Source of the DNA: an uncultured Bacilli bacterium
GTDB lineage: Bacteria; Bacillota_I; Bacilli_A; RF39; UBA660
Assembly (NCBI GenBank): GCA_910578745.1
Contig: CAJTSN010000034.1
Coordinates: forward strand, 1,020 to 18,454
Direction of reading: 5' to 3'
Length of the DNA stretch: 17,435 bases
Numbering within the stretch: the stretch's first letter is position 1; every line of letters starts with the position of its first letter. A program made the position numbers and the translations under genes. The notes beneath the pieces were generated by a model that worked only from the letters and a program-made list of their open reading frames with translations, was not told the origin of the DNA and did no database searches. This document shows, one piece after another, positions 15,437 through 17,435 of this stretch.

Positions 15437-16756
15437 ATGAAGAAAAAAACAATCGCTTTAGTAGGAAGACCAAATGTAGGAAAATCGACAGTATTTAATC
15501 GAATTATAGGGAAAAAGATGGCCATTACAGAGGAGATTCCGGGTGTAACGAGAGATCGATTGTATGGAAATGCGAGTTTTAAGAATTATGCTTTTTATTT
15601 AATCGATACAGGTGGTATTTATAGTGGGAAAGATGCCTTTAATACAGAAATTAAAATACAAGTTGAACTGGCAATCGATGAAGCCGATGTGGTTCTTTTC
15701 TTAGTTGATGGAAAAGAGGGAATTACAAAAGATGACTTGCTTGTGAAAAGTATGCTTGAAAAGTCGGGAAAAAAAGTCATCGTTGTGATTAATAAGTCAG
15801 ATACGAAAGAATATAAAGAGCATATGTATGATTTTTATGAATTAGGCTTCAAAGAATATGTTCCAATAAGTGCAGAACAAAATGAAGGAATTTATGAACT
15901 TTTAGAACTTGCTTGTTGTGATTTTGAAGAAATAGAGGAAGAATATGCAGAAGATGTCATAAAATTTTCTGTAATAGGAAGACCGAATGTAGGAAAAAGT
16001 AGTTTAGTAAATGCCCTTTTAGGAGAAAATAGAGTGATTGTATCTGATGTAGCAGGGACAACTAGAGATTCTATTGATATGCCACTACGTTATCATGAAA
16101 AGGAATATGTAGTTATTGATACTGCTGGAATGCGCAAACGAGGAAAAGTATATGAAAATATTGAAAGATATAGTTTACTTCGTTCGATGCGAGCCATTGA
16201 TCGCTCAGATGTATGCCTACTTGTTTTAAACGCAGAGGAAGGAATTGTTGAACACGATAAACATATAGCAGGGTATGCATTAGAAGCAGGAAAAAGTATT
16301 GTCATTGTTGTAAATAAATGGGATACCATTTTAAATAAAGAGGAAGAAATGAAGAAATTTAAGGCTTTAATTGAATCAGAATTTGCCTTTATTCGTTATG
16401 CACCCGTTGTTTTCTTATCCGCTCTTACAAAAAAAAGAATCCACACATTGATGCCTGAGATACTACGAGTATATGAAAATAGTACGAGAGAAATTAAGAC
16501 AAGTTTACTTAATGATGTGATTCGTGACGCTTATCAGTTAAATCTACCTCCTACTTATAAAGACAAAAGATTGAAAATCTATTTTGCAAATCAAGTATCA
16601 ATAAAACCTCCTGTATTTAATCTTCAAGTCAATAATAAAGGATTAGTCCATTTTTCTTACCAAAGATATTTAGAAAATAAAATTCGGGAATCTTTTGATT
16701 TTACAGGAGTTCCTATTGTTTTACAATTTAAAAATAAAGGGGAAGAAGAACTTTAA
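15437..16756 (+). CDS. der: Ribosome-assembly GTPase Der (EngA), 439 aa
   Basis: This essential double GTPase acts in maturation of the 50S ribosomal subunit. The start is ATG 15437 because AGGAGGTG (15424-15431) lies 5 nt before it; an in-frame TTG at 15404 has no ribosome binding site. G domain 1: GRPNVGKST (10-18), GVTRD with Thr38, DTGG (57-60), NKSD (119-122), SA (145-146). G domain 2: GRPNVGKSS (181-189), AGTTRD (206-211), DTAGM (228-232), NKWD (293-296), SA (328-329). A C-terminal KH-like RNA-binding domain follows from about residue 350, with the expected TYKDKRLKIYFANQ region (373-386). Length and motif order are normal. The gene has its own promoter. The neighbours often seen in Firmicutes (gpsA, plsY) are absent here. 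Confidence 0.98.
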   Translation: MKKKTIALVGRPNVGKSTVFNRIIGKKMAITEEIPGVTRDRLYGNASFKNYAFYLIDTGGIYSGKDAFNTEIKIQVELAIDEADVVLFLVDGKEGITKDDLLVKSMLEKSGKKVIVVINKSDTKEYKEHMYDFYELGFKEYVPISAEQNEGIYELLELACCDFEEIEEEYAEDVIKFSVIGRPNVGKSSLVNALLGENRVIVSDVAGTTRDSIDMPLRYHEKEYVVIDTAGMRKRGKVYENIERYSLLRSMRAIDRSDVCLLVLNAEEGIVEHDKHIAGYALEAGKSIVIVVNKWDTILNKEEEMKKFKALIESEFAFIRYAPVVFLSALTKKRIHTLMPEILRVYENSTREIKTSLLNDVIRDAYQLNLPPTYKDKRLKIYFANQVSIKPPVFNLQVNNKGLVHFSYQRYLENKIRESFDFTGVPIVLQFKNKGEEEL

Positions 16757-16782
16757 TCTATAAGAACTCTCGTTTTTAGAAT

Positions 16783-16805
16783 AAAAAAAAGCTTAGGCTT
16801 TTTTA
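16783..16805. terminator. Bidirectional terminator between der and the convergent gene
   Basis: AAAAAAGC (16785-16792), loop TTAG, GCTTTTTT (16797-16804). A runs on one side and T runs on the other serve both strands. The loop contains the stop codon of the minus-strand gene (16793-16795). Confidence 0.75.
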
Positions 16806-17435
16806 TTTTGTTCTAAATGATAGAGTGTTTGTTTTCTAAGTCTTTGCTCATATGCAATTTTACTATTTGTCTTTAAAATTTTAATTTTTTGCTTGGTAGG
16901 AGTGTAAGTTTTAAAGGAACAATTTAAAATATCTTCTAAATTTAAAAAATAAGGATTTGTGTTTCTTTGTTCAGTTTCTTTATATTGTTCTAAAAAAGAA
17001 TAGCCAATTGTTGTAATAATTTCTTTTTCTTCCTTGGTATATTGTTTTACATATAAAGTAGAGAAAGTAATGATTTGATATAAAAAGTGTAAGATTAGTG
17101 GTAATAATTCTTCGATTTCTTTTGTTTCTAGTTTCTCTGCAATTGGTTCTCCTTCTTCTATAATTTTATCATATTTCCTTTTTTTTGATAGGCAAATGGA
17201 AAAAAAAGGAGAACATTTTAATTTAAAAAATAAAGTGGTATAGGCAAGAAAAATATACTCCTTTTCTATTTCTAAAAGTGGGAAATCTAAAAGAAATTGG
17301 TTGATAAATTGAAGAATACTTTTTAAAAGAGTAGGGTATTCTTGAATGAAATCTTCATCCGTAGAACAAAAATGATATACTTCTAAAAAATTTTGAGTAA
17401 TTTCTTTTGCCACTTGTTTTTTTAAAGAAATATAT
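16793..17435 (-). CDS. Hypothetical protein, 5'-truncated by the window edge (at least 213 residues visible)
   Basis: I do not recognise this protein. The first start-like codon in the window is a GTG at 17413 (206 aa from there), but it has no ribosome binding site. The frame stays open upstream to the edge (codons for Y-I-S-L-K-K-Q), so the true start probably lies beyond the window. The visible part is mostly helical. It has hydrophobic helices (LLKSILQFINQFLLDFPLL; EELLPLILHFLYQIITFSTL) that look more like an alpha-helical bundle than membrane spans, and a basic C-terminal tail (KQKIKILKTNSKIAYEQRLR, ending in NKKA). It converges on der and shares its terminator. Its Lys/Glu/Ile/Phe-rich makeup resembles the other unassigned proteins here. 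No relation to the repeat proteins at 290-4324 is evident. Confidence 0.7.
   Translation of the reverse strand, partial: YISLKKQVAKEITQNFLEVYHFCSTDEDFIQEYPTLLKSILQFINQFLLDFPLLEIEKEYIFLAYTTLFFKLKCSPFFSICLSKKRKYDKIIEEGEPIAEKLETKEIEELLPLILHFLYQIITFSTLYVKQYTKEEKEIITTIGYSFLEQYKETEQRNTNPYFLNLEDILNCSFKTYTPTKQKIKILKTNSKIAYEQRLRKQTLYHLEQNKKA

Noticed and set aside
1..17435. CRISPR arrays, tRNA or rRNA genes, insertion sequences, phage attachment sites
   Set aside because: I saw no regularly spaced repeats, cloverleaf with CCA-type ends, transposase gene or terminal inverted repeats with target duplication.
1..17435. Mycoplasma-type code (TGA as Trp)
   Set aside because: TGA ends the 934-aa gene at the expected place, and intact conserved genes (der, nifJ, ABC genes) encode Trp only with TGG.

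Overview
The window is AT-rich, uses TGA as a normal stop codon (so it is not mycoplasma code 4), has strong AGGAGG-type ribosome binding sites, and ends many transcripts with very AU-rich hairpins plus a T run. Its recognisable genes are a one-chain pyruvate:ferredoxin oxidoreductase (an anaerobe's enzyme), the ribosome-assembly GTPase Der, a UvsE-type UV endonuclease, an FtsX/MacB-type ABC transporter and a type IV pilin-like protein. Together these suggest an anaerobic low-GC Bacillota, perhaps a gut member of the Erysipelotrichales/RF39-like Bacilli. The lineage is an inference.

Layout. Positions 1-289 hold no gene. Positions 290-4324 (+) are a two-gene operon of unrecognised proteins (406 and 934 aa). 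They share a C-terminal helix-turn-helix-like domain and a repeat of about 80 aa, present about eight times in the large protein. Positions 4459-8433 (+) are an ABC exporter operon in the order ATPase, 8-TM permease, ATPase. Positions 8453-9394 (-) encode UvsE. Positions 9395-9898 are mostly non-coding, with a possible decayed minus-strand reading frame. Positions 9899-10702 (+) are an unrecognised 267-aa gene. Positions 10969-11514 (+) encode a prepilin-like protein with its own promoter and terminator. Positions 11620-15030 (+) are nifJ/PFOR. Positions 15031-15436 hold the nifJ terminator, then what looks like an independent structured RNA of about 210 nt with its own promoter and terminator, then the der promoter. 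Positions 15437-16756 (+) are der. Positions 16793-17435 (-) are an unrecognised gene cut by the window edge, converging on der across a shared terminator.

Most genes are single transcription units with their own promoter and terminator. The only clear operons are the repeat-protein pair and the ABC transporter trio. The two items most worth follow-up are the candidate non-coding RNA between nifJ and der, which carries a duplicated segment able to form alternative pairings, and the tandem-repeat protein pair, whose repeat may derive from sigma-70 region 4.
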